Notes: generated by a model from the sequence alone, not told the origin. A stretch of DNA of 64,000 bases from Actinoplanes sp. M2I2 (GCF_023544445.1 NZ_JALPVJ010000002.1:62001-126000); one strand, 5' to 3'; shown: positions 9,382 through 18,950, counted from the stretch's first letter. Program-made: numbers and translations.

Positions 9382-10557
9382 TCAGACCGCACCGAGGACA
9401 TGTTGGATGCCGGTGACGGCCGCCCCCCGGGCCCAGTCCTGGAACGTGGACGGGGCCACCGTGATGTCGAGCTTGCACCGCTGGGTTTCCTGAGGCCCGG
9501 GCCGGAGCCGCTCGGCAACCGTCTCGGCCAGCACCGGCGAGGCGGCGATCGTGGCGACGTCCTCACCGGCCAGCACGATGCGGGTGGTCTGCAGGGCGCC
9601 GGCGAAGGTGGCGGCCAGATGCCCGAGCGCGCGCGCAGCGTCGTCCAGCAGCCGGGCCGCGGCGGCGTCGCCGGTGGCGCGTTCGACGAGTCCGGCCAGG
9701 GTGACCGGCCGCCCGGCAAGAGCGGAGGCGTGCCGTTCCAGGTCGTCGCGGTTGAGGTACGCCGCCACACAGCCGGCATGGCCGAGGCCGCATCGCGGGC
9801 CGTGGCTGTCCAGCGGCGCGTGGGCGAGCAGGTGCCCGTTGTCGATGAGCTGGTCGACGACGTGACCCTCGCGGACGACGCCGAACCCGAGGCCGGCGCC
9901 CACGGTGACGACTCCGAAGGTCGCATGCGTCCGGCCGGCGCCGAACCACAGCTGTTCGCGGGCCAGCGCCGTCACGTCGTTGGTGACCACAACCGGCAGG
10001 CCCGTGCGGTCGCGCAGGGGAGTGGCGAGGTCGACGTCGCGCCAGCCCAGAAAGGTGCCTTCCCGTACGACGGAGCGATCGTGGATCACGCCGCCCACCG
10101 AGACGCCGACGCCGTCGAGGGACGGGACCCGGCGGCCCAGGCGGGCCACCACCTGGCTGATCACCCGCACCGTGGCCGCCGCCGGCACGGAGCCGTCGGC
10201 CGACCGCGCGGGCAAAGCGGCCTTCGTGATCGCCTTGACGTCGCCGAGCATGTCGCACACCACGCCGTACGCCGTGCTGCCGGTGATCTTGCAGCCGGCG
10301 ACGTGCCGGGCGCCGGGCACCACGGACAGGATCTGCCGGGGCCGGCCCACTCCGGGAAGCGGCTCGGCGTTCTCCGCGACCAGGCCCTCCTCGACCAGAG
10401 CGCGAGCCAGCCGGGACATCGACGCCGACGAGACCCGGAGCAGATCGCCCAGGTCACCCCGGGTCGCCGGGCCGTGAGCGAGCAGGTGCCGGGTCACCGC
10501 CAGGGCGCCGGTGGACAGGCGCGCGTCGGCCGGCGGTGCGATGCTGCTGGGAGCCAC
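9382..10557 (-). CDS. ROK family transcriptional repressor of the alpha-galactoside locus
   Basis: A 391-residue ROK regulator. It has an N-terminal winged helix (LAVTRHLLAHGPATRGDLGDLLRVSSASMSRLARALVEEGLV) and a sugar-kinase-like domain with the ROK zinc signature region GPRCGLGHAGCVAAYL. The start is a GTG at 10557. It is divergent from a sugar ABC operon, and a 25-bp near-palindrome lies between them at 10603-10627. The obvious inference is that it represses this operon and is released by a galactoside or its product. The HTH is intact, so it is a regulator and not a ROK glucokinase. Confidence 0.9.
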   Translation of the reverse strand: MAPSSIAPPADARLSTGALAVTRHLLAHGPATRGDLGDLLRVSSASMSRLARALVEEGLVAENAEPLPGVGRPRQILSVVPGARHVAGCKITGSTAYGVVCDMLGDVKAITKAALPARSADGSVPAAATVRVISQVVARLGRRVPSLDGVGVSVGGVIHDRSVVREGTFLGWRDVDLATPLRDRTGLPVVVTNDVTALAREQLWFGAGRTHATFGVVTVGAGLGFGVVREGHVVDQLIDNGHLLAHAPLDSHGPRCGLGHAGCVAAYLNRDDLERHASALAGRPVTLAGLVERATGDAAAARLLDDAARALGHLAATFAGALQTTRIVLAGEDVATIAASPVLAETVAERLRPGPQETQRCKLDITVAPSTFQDWARGAAVTGIQHVLGAV

Positions 10558-10602
10558 GTGCCCAGGTTACGGATCGACTCTTGCCTGTGGACGGTGATGT
10601 GG

Positions 10603-10627
10603 TTAGTTTCATTCTGATTGAAATTAA
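10603..10627. promoter_or_regulatory. Probable ROK operator (25-bp palindrome)
   Basis: Half-sites TTAGTTTCATTC and GATTGAAATTAA flank a single central base at 10615; ten of twelve positions are complementary. It is strikingly AT-rich against the GC-rich surroundings. It sits between the ROK repressor start (10557) and the binding-protein start (10648). TTAGTTTC-like arms are typical of ROK/XylR-type sites. Binding itself is inferred. Confidence 0.75.
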
Positions 10628-10647
10628 TCGATGTTGGGGGTGTTGCC

Positions 10648-11970
10648 GTGCAGCCACGTCCACCGACGGTCTCCAGCCAACCGAGGCCGGCGCCCCGCCC
10701 ACACTCACGTTCGTCCCCCGCGGGCCCGGCCCGCTCGATGCTCGCCCTCGTCCTGCTGGCCGGCGCCGTCCTCGCCGCATGTTCCTCCGACGACCGCACC
10801 ACCATCACGTTCTTCCAGTTCAAGGCCGAGGCCCAGCAGTATTTCCAGGAGCTCGCGGCCCAGTTCGAGCAGGCCAACCCCGACATCCGGGTGGTCGTCG
10901 ACAATCCGGCCGACCCGGAGACGGCGCTGCGCACCCGGCTGGTCAAGAACGACGTGCCGGACGTGATGACGTTGAACGCCAACGGCACGTTCGGCGAGTT
11001 CGCCAGCGCCCGGATCTTCCGCGACTTCCGTGACGACCCGGTGCTGGCCGACGTCACCCCGGCGTACCTGTCGGTGATCGGCAACCTCGGCGCGGGCTCC
11101 CGCGGCGAGGTCAACGGCGTCCCGTTCGCCGCCAACGCGAGCGGGCTGCTCTACAACAAGGAGCTGTTCGCCGAGCAGGGGGTGGCCGTCCCGACCACCT
11201 TCGAGGAGCTCATCGCGGCGGCCGACACGTTCAAGGCAGCCGGGGTCACCCCGTTCTACGGCACGCTGGCCGACGCCTGGACCGCCCAGTCCCCGCTCGC
11301 CCCGCTCTCCGCCCAGCTGCAGCCGCCGGACTTCTTCCAGCAGCGCTTCGAGGGCACGACGACCTTCGCGGAAGGCTGGCGCAGCACGGCGGAGCAGCTG
11401 GCCCAGCTGTACCGGTACACCCAGCCCGACCCGCTGTCCAAGGGCTACGAGGACGGCACGGCCGCCTTCGCCCGCGGCGAGTCGGCGATGCTGTTGCTGG
11501 GCAGCTACGCCGTACCGCAGATCCGTGACGGCAAGCCGGACTTCACGATCGGCAGCATGGCGTTGCCGGCCACGGACGACCCGGCCAAGACCACCCTGGT
11601 CTCCGGGGTCGACGTGGTCCTCACCGCTTCGCGCGACGGCGCGCACCCGGCCGAGTCGAGCAAGTTCATCCAGTTCCTGATGGACAAGAAGGTGATGCAG
11701 GACTACTGCGCCGCCCAGGTGGCCATCCCGACGCTGAAAGGCCTGACCAACAACGATCCGGCCCTGACCGGCGTGCAGAGCTACATCGAGTCGGGCCGCA
11801 TCGTCGGCTTCACCGATCATCAGTTCATCCAGGCCATCCCGCTCGGCCCGCTGCTGCAGGAGTTCCTGATCACCGGGGACGAGAACACGTTCCTGCGCAA
11901 GCTCGACGACGACTGGGACAAGGTCGCCCAACGACGGACCTGGGGACTGGGAGCGGTGATCGCGTCATGA
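10648..11970 (+). CDS. Sugar ABC transporter substrate-binding lipoprotein (family 1)
   Basis: About 440 residues. The signal peptide ends in a lipobox (LLAGAVLAAC), followed by a family-1 extracellular binding protein (TTITFFQFKAEAQQYFQELAAQFEQANPDIRVVVDNPAD..., then GVPFAANASGLLYNKELFAEQG). I choose the GTG at 10648 because a GGGGGTG ribosome site lies 5-8 bases upstream; a TTG 30 bases earlier is possible but falls inside the operator. It is the first gene of a tightly coupled operon (4-base ATGA overlap with the next) leading to an alpha-galactosidase, so the ligand is probably an alpha-galactoside such as melibiose or raffinose. Confidence 0.88.
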   Translation: MQPRPPTVSSQPRPAPRPHSRSSPAGPARSMLALVLLAGAVLAACSSDDRTTITFFQFKAEAQQYFQELAAQFEQANPDIRVVVDNPADPETALRTRLVKNDVPDVMTLNANGTFGEFASARIFRDFRDDPVLADVTPAYLSVIGNLGAGSRGEVNGVPFAANASGLLYNKELFAEQGVAVPTTFEELIAAADTFKAAGVTPFYGTLADAWTAQSPLAPLSAQLQPPDFFQQRFEGTTTFAEGWRSTAEQLAQLYRYTQPDPLSKGYEDGTAAFARGESAMLLLGSYAVPQIRDGKPDFTIGSMALPATDDPAKTTLVSGVDVVLTASRDGAHPAESSKFIQFLMDKKVMQDYCAAQVAIPTLKGLTNNDPALTGVQSYIESGRIVGFTDHQFIQAIPLGPLLQEFLITGDENTFLRKLDDDWDKVAQRRTWGLGAVIAS

Positions 11971-12917
11971 GCATCCAGACACCGAGCCGTGACGAACAAG
12001 CCGGTACTTCTTCCGGTACGCGGGACGGCCGCGAACAGTCGCACCGCAAACCGGGCGTACGCCTGGCCGGCGCCTTCTACCTCATGGTGCTGCCCGCGTT
12101 CCTGCTGTTCTTCGTCTTCCACACCATCCCGGTCCTGCAGGGCGTCTACTACAGCTTCACCGACTCACCGGGCTACGGGCCGTCGAGTTTCGTCGGGCTG
12201 CGCAACTACATCGCCCTGTTCACCGATCCGCGGGTGCTGCACGCGTACTGGTTCACGTTCCTCATCGCCGCGGTGGCGACCATCCTGGTCAACATCGTGT
12301 CGCTGGCCATCGCGGTCGGGCTGAACAGCCGGATCAAGTTCAAGAACGGGCTGCGCGCGATCTACTTCATCCCGAACGTGCTGGCCATCCTGGTCATCGG
12401 GTACATCTTCAACTACCTGTTCTCCAACTCGCTGCCCGCGCTGGCCACCAAGATCGGCATCGACTCGCTGGCGACGTCGCTGCTGACCAAGGCGAGCACC
12501 GCCTGGATCGCCATCGTGATCCTGGCGGTGTGGCAGTCCGCCGCCTTCAACATCATCATCTACATCGCCGGGCTGCAGACCGTGCCGACCGAGATGTACG
12601 AGGCAGCCGACCTCGACGGCGCGTCCCCGTGGCGGCGGTTCCGCAGCATCACGTTCCCCATGATCGCCGGCTTCTTCACCATCAACATGGTGCTGTCGCT
12701 CAAGGGCTTCCTGCAGATTTTCGACCACATCGTCGCGCTCACCGGCGGTGGTCCGGGCACCGACACCGAATCGGTGGCCCTGCTCATCTACAAGGGTGGG
12801 TTCCAGGGCGGCGAGTACGGCTACCAGAGCGCCAACTCGGTCGTCTTCTTCATCGTCATCGTCGGTTTCTCCATCGTTCAGCTGCGGGTGCTGCGGCGCC
12901 GGGAGGTCGAGGTCTGA
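11967..12917 (+). CDS. Sugar ABC transporter permease, MalF type
   Basis: A 316-residue integral membrane permease with six predicted transmembrane segments, beginning near LAGAFYLMVLPAFLLFFVFHTI. The EAA loop that contacts the ATPase is EMYEAADLDGASPWRRFRSITFPMI. It overlaps the binding-protein gene by 4 bases and the following permease by 1 base, so translation is likely coupled. With its partner it forms the membrane channel of a CUT1 importer. No ATPase gene is present in this operon, so a shared MsmK/MalK-type ATPase elsewhere must energise it. Confidence 0.9.
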   Translation: MSIQTPSRDEQAGTSSGTRDGREQSHRKPGVRLAGAFYLMVLPAFLLFFVFHTIPVLQGVYYSFTDSPGYGPSSFVGLRNYIALFTDPRVLHAYWFTFLIAAVATILVNIVSLAIAVGLNSRIKFKNGLRAIYFIPNVLAILVIGYIFNYLFSNSLPALATKIGIDSLATSLLTKASTAWIAIVILAVWQSAAFNIIIYIAGLQTVPTEMYEAADLDGASPWRRFRSITFPMIAGFFTINMVLSLKGFLQIFDHIVALTGGGPGTDTESVALLIYKGGFQGGEYGYQSANSVVFFIVIVGFSIVQLRVLRRREVEV

Positions 12918-13828
12918 TGTCCACCTCAGCCAGCGAGACCGGGACCCTCGTCGGGCGTACCGACACCCCCACGACCGTGCGCACCTGGCGGCGCCGGCGC
13001 CGCGACCGGGGCGGCCCGGGCGTCAACTGGTGGCTCACCGCGCTGCTCATGGTCCTGGCGCTGACCATCGCCATCCCGCTCTACTTCGCCGTGGTCACCG
13101 CCCTGAAGACCACCGACCAGCTCGGCGGCACCGGCTTCGGGCTGCCCACCGACATCCGGTGGGCCAACTTCGCCGACGCGTGGCGGCTCACCGACTTTCC
13201 CACCACCGCCCTCAACAGCGCCCTCATCACCGTCGGCGCGGTCGTGCTGACCCTGCTGACCAACTCGATGGTCGCCTACGCCATCGCCCGCAACATGAAC
13301 CGGCGCCTGTTCAAGGGGCTGTACTACTACTTCGTCTCGGCGCTGTTCGTACCGTTCCCGATCATCATGCTGCCGGTCGCCAAGGAGACGGCGATCCTGC
13401 ACCTGGACAACCGGCTCGGGCTGATCCTGCTGTACGTGGTGTACGGCCTGGCGTTCAACATCTTCATCTTCACCGCCTACATCAACAGCATCCCGCGGGC
13501 GCTCGAGGAGGCGGCGGCCATCGACGGCGCCTCCACCTGGGCGGTGTTCTGGCGGGTCATCTTCCCACTGCTCGCGCCGATGAACGCGACCGTGGGCATC
13601 CTGACCTGTCTATGGGCCTGGAACGACTTCCTGCTGCCGCTGGTCATCCTGTCCGATCCCGGGTCGGCGACGCTGCCGCTGGTCCAGTACGTGTTCCAGA
13701 GCCAGTTCCAGACCAACTATCCGGCCGCCTTCGCCAGCTATCTGATGGCGATGGCGCCGCTGCTCATCGTGTACGTCTTCGCCCAGCGCTGGGTCATCTC
13801 CGGTGTCACGCGCGGGGCGGTGAAGTGA
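12917..13828 (+). CDS. Sugar ABC transporter permease, MalG type
   Basis: A 303-residue second permease. I start at the ATG at 12917, which shares its A with the TGA of the upstream permease; the frame is open further upstream only by chance. The cytoplasmic N-terminus is basic (RTWRRRRRDRG), followed by six membrane segments, with the EAA motif ALEEAAAIDGASTWAVFWRVIFPLLAP. It pairs with the MalF-type permease for sugar uptake. The alpha-galactosidase follows 28 bp downstream. Confidence 0.9.
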   Translation: MSTSASETGTLVGRTDTPTTVRTWRRRRRDRGGPGVNWWLTALLMVLALTIAIPLYFAVVTALKTTDQLGGTGFGLPTDIRWANFADAWRLTDFPTTALNSALITVGAVVLTLLTNSMVAYAIARNMNRRLFKGLYYYFVSALFVPFPIIMLPVAKETAILHLDNRLGLILLYVVYGLAFNIFIFTAYINSIPRALEEAAAIDGASTWAVFWRVIFPLLAPMNATVGILTCLWAWNDFLLPLVILSDPGSATLPLVQYVFQSQFQTNYPAAFASYLMAMAPLLIVYVFAQRWVISGVTRGAVK

Positions 13829-13856
13829 AGCCCGGACACCAGCGAGGAGACACCGC

Positions 13857-15950
13857 ATGACCGCGCATCTGATCGGCCGGCCCGGCGACACCGGCCTGGT
13901 CCTGATCGAGCAGCCCGACCGGTTGCCCACCGTCGCCTGGTGCGGTGTGGTCGATCCGGCGGTCACCGCCGGCGACCTGGCCGCGCTGGGTCCGGCCGGG
14001 CTGCCGATGCTGCCCGAGGGCTCGCACGTCTGGTACGGGCGTGCGGGCCTGTCCGGCCACCGGGGCGCCGCCGAACCGGGCGCCTGGTCCACGCGTTTCG
14101 GGCCGGCTTCGCTGCGCGCCGACGCCGGCGGCGCGACGATCGAGGGCACCGACAAGGACGCCGGGCTGGCTGTGGCCACCGACGTGCAGGCGATGCCCGG
14201 TGGCCTGCTGCGCCTGCGGCACACCCTGACCAACACCGGCTCGACCGATTACCACCTCGAGGCGCTCGACGCCGTCGTCCCGGTGCCCGACCACGCCGTC
14301 GAGTCGCTCGACTTCACCGGCCGGTGGACCCGCGAACGCACGCCCCAGCGCCGGCCGGTCACCGACGGGCTGTGGCTGCGGGAGAACGTGCGGGGCAAGA
14401 CCGGCTTCGACGCGGCGACCGTGCTCACCGCCGGCACACCGGGATTCGGCTTCGGGCACGGCCACGTCTGGGGCGTCCACGTCGCCTGGAGCGGCAATCA
14501 CCGGCACCGGCTCGAACGCGTGGCGCCGGCCAAGAACAGCCCGGCCGTCACGGCCCTCGGCGGGGGAGAGCTGCTGCTGCCGGGCGAGGTGATCCTGGCT
14601 CCGGGCGCGAGCTACTCGACCCCCTGGGTGTACGTCGGGGCGGCCGACGACGGGCTCGACGGGCTCGCTGCCCGGTTCCACGGCTTCCTGCGCTCGACGC
14701 CCGCGCACCCGCGGACCGAACGCCCGGTGACCCTGAACGTCTGGGAGGCCGTCTACTTCGACCATCGCCTCCCGGTGCTGCGCGAACTGGCCGACCGGGC
14801 CGCCGGCATCGGCGTGGAACGGTTCGTCCTGGACGACGGCTGGTTCGGCGGCCGCCGCGACGACCGCGCCGGGCTCGGCGACTGGACCGTCTCGCCCGAC
14901 GTGTGGCCCGACGGCCTCGCGCCGATCATCGACCACGTCCACCGGCTCGGCCTGCAGTTCGGGCTGTGGTTCGAACCCGAGATGGTCAACCCCGACTCCG
15001 ACCTCTACCGGGCCCACCCCGGCTGGATCCTGGCCACCGCGGGCCGCAACCCACCGGAGGAACGCCACCAGCAGATCCTCGACCTGGCCCAGCCGGCGGC
15101 GTACGCCCACGTCCTCGAGCAGATGACCGCGATCCTGACCGACCACGCGATCGACTACGTCAAATGGGATCACAACCGCGACGCCGTCGACGCGGGCTCG
15201 GCCGTCGTGGACGGACGGCCCGGCATCCACGCCCAGACGACCGCGTTCTACCGGCTGCTGGACGAACTGCGAACCCGGTTCCCGCACGTCGAGTGGGAGA
15301 GCTGCGCCTCGGGCGGCGGCCGCATCGACCTGGAGGTGCTGCAGCGGGCCGAACGGGTCTGGACCTCCGATCAGAACGACGCGCTGGCCCGCCAGGCCAT
15401 CCAGCGGTGGACCGCCCAGCTGGTCCCGCCCGAATACCTCGGCGCGCACGTCAGCGGCCCGGAGTCGCACCAGACCCGCCGCGTTCTCCCGCTGGACTTC
15501 CGGGCCGCCACAGCCCTGTTCGGCCACTTCGGCATCGAATGGGACCTGACCACCGCGACCGGCGACGACCTGGCCACGCTGGCCCGGTGGATCGAGCTCT
15601 ACCGGACCCACCGGCGCCTGCTGCACACCGGCCGGACGGTCCGGCTGGACAGCACCGTCGAGGACGTCTGGGTGCACGGGGTCCTCGCCCCCGACCGGTC
15701 GGCCGCCATCGTGGCCTACGTCCAGCTCGACGAGCTGGCTCACGAACCACCACGCTGGCGGATCCCCGGCCTGTCCCGGACGGCCCGCTACCGGGTCCGG
15801 CGCATCGACCCGGCGGCGTGGCCGGTGTACGAGACGCCCACCGTCGCGATCAGCGGCGCCGCCCTGGCCGACATCGGACTGCCCGGCCCACCGGCGGCGC
15901 CGCTCACGGTGACGGTCCTGCTCGTCACAGCCACGTCACCGGATCGATAG
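13857..15950 (+). CDS. Alpha-galactosidase, glycoside hydrolase family 36
   Basis: A 697-residue GH36 enzyme without a signal peptide, so it acts on sugar already imported by the upstream ABC genes. Family landmarks are WEAVYFDH, FVLDDGWFGGRRDD, GLWFEPEMVNPDSDLY, the nucleophile motif YVKWDHN (Asp at about residue 438), the ESCASGGGR loop, and the acid/base motif TSDQND (Asp about 505). It releases galactose from melibiose- or raffinose-type alpha-1,6-galactosides. The ATG at 13857 has a GAGGAG site 9 bases upstream. It is the last gene of the ROK-controlled operon. Confidence 0.93.
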   Translation: MTAHLIGRPGDTGLVLIEQPDRLPTVAWCGVVDPAVTAGDLAALGPAGLPMLPEGSHVWYGRAGLSGHRGAAEPGAWSTRFGPASLRADAGGATIEGTDKDAGLAVATDVQAMPGGLLRLRHTLTNTGSTDYHLEALDAVVPVPDHAVESLDFTGRWTRERTPQRRPVTDGLWLRENVRGKTGFDAATVLTAGTPGFGFGHGHVWGVHVAWSGNHRHRLERVAPAKNSPAVTALGGGELLLPGEVILAPGASYSTPWVYVGAADDGLDGLAARFHGFLRSTPAHPRTERPVTLNVWEAVYFDHRLPVLRELADRAAGIGVERFVLDDGWFGGRRDDRAGLGDWTVSPDVWPDGLAPIIDHVHRLGLQFGLWFEPEMVNPDSDLYRAHPGWILATAGRNPPEERHQQILDLAQPAAYAHVLEQMTAILTDHAIDYVKWDHNRDAVDAGSAVVDGRPGIHAQTTAFYRLLDELRTRFPHVEWESCASGGGRIDLEVLQRAERVWTSDQNDALARQAIQRWTAQLVPPEYLGAHVSGPESHQTRRVLPLDFRAATALFGHFGIEWDLTTATGDDLATLARWIELYRTHRRLLHTGRTVRLDSTVEDVWVHGVLAPDRSAAIVAYVQLDELAHEPPRWRIPGLSRTARYRVRRIDPAAWPVYETPTVAISGAALADIGLPGPPAAPLTVTVLLVTATSPDR

Positions 15951-16068
15951 GTGCGAAGACCTGAATCTTCATGTCGATGTCGCCGGGCCCTCATGCGGAC
16001 GGTGCGCCGGCGTCGGCCGGCCGGAGTTGGCTCCCCGTGTCCCACTCGTGGAAGAGGAGCTGACTCAC

Positions 16069-17523
16069 GTGCCTGCCTCACGTCGTACCTTTCTGGCCGG
16101 TGGCGCCGCCGCCGGTGTCGGCCTCGCCGTCGCCGGCGCCGTCCCGTCCCTGGCCCAGGCGCACCCGGGCCGCCCGGCCGGTCCCGCGCGGAACGGGCAC
16201 GTGCCGTTCCCGCCGCTCGTCGACGACCCCGACGGCATCCTGGCCCTGCCCGAGGGCTTCAGCTACGCCGTGGTCACCCGGACCGGGGTCACCCGGCTCG
16301 ACCGCGGCCAGGGCGTGACCCCGGCCGACCACGACGGCATGGCGGCCTTCGACGCCGGCCGTGGCCGATACACCCTGATCCAGAACCACGAGATCGACCC
16401 GGGCGCCGAGTTCGGCGTGCCGCACGTCCGGGGCACCGTCTACGACCCGGGCGCGATCGACGCCGGCGGCTGCACGGTGATCACGACCGACCGGGCCGGC
16501 CGCAACCACGGCGAGTTCGTGGCCATCTCGGGCACCGTCTCCAACTGCGCCGGCGGCCCGACCCCGTGGGGGACGTGGCTGACCTGTGAGGAGACCGAGG
16601 ACCGGGCCGGCGACCCGTGGACCGAGGGCGACCGCAAGGGTGTCTTCCAGAAGGACCACGGCTATGTCTTCGAGGTCTGGGCCGACGGCACCACTGACCC
16701 GCGGCCGATCAAGTGCCTCGGCCGGTACGCCCACGAGGCGCTGGCCATCGACCGGGACCGCACTCACATCTATCTGTCCGAGGACGCCGACGGGCCCAAC
16801 GGGCTGTTCTACCGCTGGACCGCGCCGCGCGGCGTCAAGGTGGGCCCGCGGGTGCTCACCCGGCTGGCCTCGGACGCGGGCGTCCTGGCCGCGATGCAGA
16901 TCATCATGGACGACGGCTCGGTGCTGCCGGACGTGGCCTACCTGACCTCCGCCCAGCTGGGCCGGCCCTTCCCCGTACGGTGGATCGACGTGCCGGAGCG
17001 CGACGCGCGCGCCAAGCCGGTGCGGGAGCAGTTCGCCGACGGCCAGGTCACCCGCGGGCGCAAGTTCGAGGGCGTCTGGGCCACCGACGACGGCGTGTAC
17101 GTCGTCAACTCGTACGCCTGGGAGGACGGCGACCTGCCGGCCGACGCGGCCCCGCACGACGGCATGGTCTGGTTCTACGACTTCCGGGCCCAGACCATCC
17201 AGCTGGTCACCTATTTCCCCCACCAGAGCACGGCCGAGGAGGGCGCGCCGGCGAAGTACACCGACCTGACCTTCGACGGCCCGGACAACGTGACCGTCAC
17301 CCCGTGGGGAAGCCTGGTGCTGGCCGAGGACGGCGCCGGCGCCTCGCACGTGCTGAGCTCGTTCCCGGGCGGCCCGACGTACGCCATCGCCCGCAACCAG
17401 CTCAACGACTCGGAGTTCTGCGGGCCCACCTTCACCGACGACGGCAAGGTGCTCTTCGTCAACATGCAGGACCCCGGCCTGACCCTGGCCATCACCGGCC
17501 CCTGGGAGAAGTACCTCGGCTGA
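16069..17523 (+). CDS. Tat-exported PhoX/DUF839 family protein (alkaline phosphatase-like)
   Basis: A 484-residue protein starting at the GTG at 16069, which has GAGGAG 9 bases upstream; an ATG-less frame extension upstream is not used. The N-terminus S-R-R-T-F-L-A-G-G followed by a hydrophobic stretch and A-Q-A-H-P is a classic twin-arginine signal. The body (DHDGMAAFDAGRGRYTLIQNHEI, NCAGGPTPWGTWLTCEE, LGRYAHEALAIDRDR, YLSEDADGPNGLFYRW) is the beta-propeller PhoX/DUF839 family, whose characterised members are Ca/Fe-dependent phosphatases folded before export. Several predicted metal-binding acidic clusters remain. Phosphatase activity is likely but not certain. Confidence 0.82.
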   Translation: MPASRRTFLAGGAAAGVGLAVAGAVPSLAQAHPGRPAGPARNGHVPFPPLVDDPDGILALPEGFSYAVVTRTGVTRLDRGQGVTPADHDGMAAFDAGRGRYTLIQNHEIDPGAEFGVPHVRGTVYDPGAIDAGGCTVITTDRAGRNHGEFVAISGTVSNCAGGPTPWGTWLTCEETEDRAGDPWTEGDRKGVFQKDHGYVFEVWADGTTDPRPIKCLGRYAHEALAIDRDRTHIYLSEDADGPNGLFYRWTAPRGVKVGPRVLTRLASDAGVLAAMQIIMDDGSVLPDVAYLTSAQLGRPFPVRWIDVPERDARAKPVREQFADGQVTRGRKFEGVWATDDGVYVVNSYAWEDGDLPADAAPHDGMVWFYDFRAQTIQLVTYFPHQSTAEEGAPAKYTDLTFDGPDNVTVTPWGSLVLAEDGAGASHVLSSFPGGPTYAIARNQLNDSEFCGPTFTDDGKVLFVNMQDPGLTLAITGPWEKYLG

Positions 17524-17537
17524 GCCGGCGCGACGAG

Positions 17538-17564
17538 CAGGGCCCGGCGATCGGTCGGGCCCTG
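17538..17564 (+). terminator. Hairpin terminator after the PhoX-like gene
   Basis: Nine-base arms CAGGGCCCG / CGGGCCCTG with a 9-base loop, followed by TTGTT. It starts 14 bases after the TGA of the PhoX-like gene and lies between convergent genes. Confidence 0.7.
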
Positions 17565-17599
17565 TTGTCACCGGGCTCGGCCGTGGCCGGGCCGCGGAG

Positions 17600-18808
17600 T
17601 CAGGCGGGCAGGGTCTGGGGCCGGCCCCACAGATAGCCCTGGCCGAAGGTGACGCCGAGCTCCAGCAGCGTGTCGCGTTCGGCGGTGGTCTCCACGCCCT
17701 CGGCGAGCAGCGCGGCGCCGATCTCGCGGGCGAAGGCCACCAGCGACCGGGCCAGGGCGCGGCGCACGGGATCGTGGTGGATGCCGCGTACCAGGGCGAT
17801 GTCGAGCTTGATGGTGTCGGGCCGCAGCTGCAGGATGTGGCTCAGGCTGGCGAAGCCGGCCCCGGCGTCGTCGACGACGATCTGGAAGCCCGCGTCCCGC
17901 AGCGGTCGCAGCCGGTTGTTGAGCCCGTCGTAGTCGGCGATCGGGGTGTGCTCGGTGATCTCGACGCCGATCTCCCGGCCGGCGTACCGCATGAGCAGGT
18001 CGTGGGCACGGGGGTCGCCGGCGGCCTCGGCCGAGAGGTTGAGCCCGAGCCAGATGCCGTCCGGGATGTGGTCCCGGAACTGCAGGGCGCGCTCGGCGGC
18101 GAACAGCTCCAGCTCGACGCCGAGGCCGCACTCGTTCGCGGCCGCGAAGGCCCGGTCCGGGGTGGCGAACAGGTCGGGGTCGAACCGCGAGAGGGCCTCG
18201 ACGGCCACGGTGACGCCGTCGGCCAGGCGCACCACGGGCTGCACGACCGTGCGGACGGCGCTGGTCCGCAGGACGTCGCGGATGACCGCCTCGGTGTGGT
18301 GGGCCTGCTTACGGGCCCGGGCCGCGGGGCTGCCGAGGTGGTCGGTGATCAGGTCGGTGAGCAGGCTCAGGTAGCGCACGGCACTGTCGTCGAGGTCCGG
18401 CTCCGCGGACCGGCTCAGGCAGCACAGCATGCCCGCGACGGTGCCGTCGGCGTCGCGCCAGGGCACGCCGACGTAGGAGCCGATGTTCAGCTCGCGGGTC
18501 ACGGCCAGGTCGCGGGTGATCGGGTGCCGTCGCGCGTCGGTGATGACAGTCGGCAGGGTGCCGACGAGCACCCGGGCGCAGAACGAACCGGCCAGCTCGG
18601 TGCCTTCCCCGACGACCACGTTCATGGCCGCGGTGTTGCCGGACGCGGAGGTGATCACCTGCTGGTCGGCGCTGAACGACGAGAGCCAGGCGACCTCCAT
18701 GCCCAGGTGGGTGCGGGCCAGCGCCAGCAGCCGGTCGATCTGCGGATCGGCCGGGCTGCCGGCTCGCGCGGGCGTGCTGCCGGCCGGCGTCATGATGGCG
18801 GATTCCAT
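17600..18808 (-). CDS. GAF-EAL cyclic-di-GMP phosphodiesterase
   Basis: A 402-residue cytoplasmic protein. Residues about 20-165 form a GAF sensor (AWLSSFSADQQVITSASG ... GSYVGVPWRDADGTVAGMLCCLS). Residues about 185-400 form an EAL domain. Catalytic positions are kept: E in VEALSRF, N in LNLSAEA, E in EITEH, the Asp pair in VVDDAGAGFASL, K in TIKLD, E in AEGVET and Q in GQGYLWG. It should therefore hydrolyse c-di-GMP. The ATG at 18808 has GAAGGA upstream. It is divergent from a GGDEF gene across 142 bp, so synthesis and breakdown may be co-regulated. Confidence 0.85.
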   Translation of the reverse strand: MESAIMTPAGSTPARAGSPADPQIDRLLALARTHLGMEVAWLSSFSADQQVITSASGNTAAMNVVVGEGTELAGSFCARVLVGTLPTVITDARRHPITRDLAVTRELNIGSYVGVPWRDADGTVAGMLCCLSRSAEPDLDDSAVRYLSLLTDLITDHLGSPAARARKQAHHTEAVIRDVLRTSAVRTVVQPVVRLADGVTVAVEALSRFDPDLFATPDRAFAAANECGLGVELELFAAERALQFRDHIPDGIWLGLNLSAEAAGDPRAHDLLMRYAGREIGVEITEHTPIADYDGLNNRLRPLRDAGFQIVVDDAGAGFASLSHILQLRPDTIKLDIALVRGIHHDPVRRALARSLVAFAREIGAALLAEGVETTAERDTLLELGVTFGQGYLWGRPQTLPA

Positions 18809-18950
18809 GGTCGCTGTCCTTCGTCCTCATCGGCGGCCGCTCAACGCTCTTATCGGAACGCCGGCGGTCATCTTGAGCCCGGCCGGGCCGGGGTGTGCCG
18901 AAGACCCCAGTCGGCGCCGAGTGCTTGAGCGTGGTGCCGCGCGACCGATT

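Noticed and set aside
13806..15743. Long open frame antisense to the alpha-galactosidase
   Set aside because: Repetitive Val/Gly/Arg-rich sequence without motifs, fully overlapped by a clear GH36 gene.
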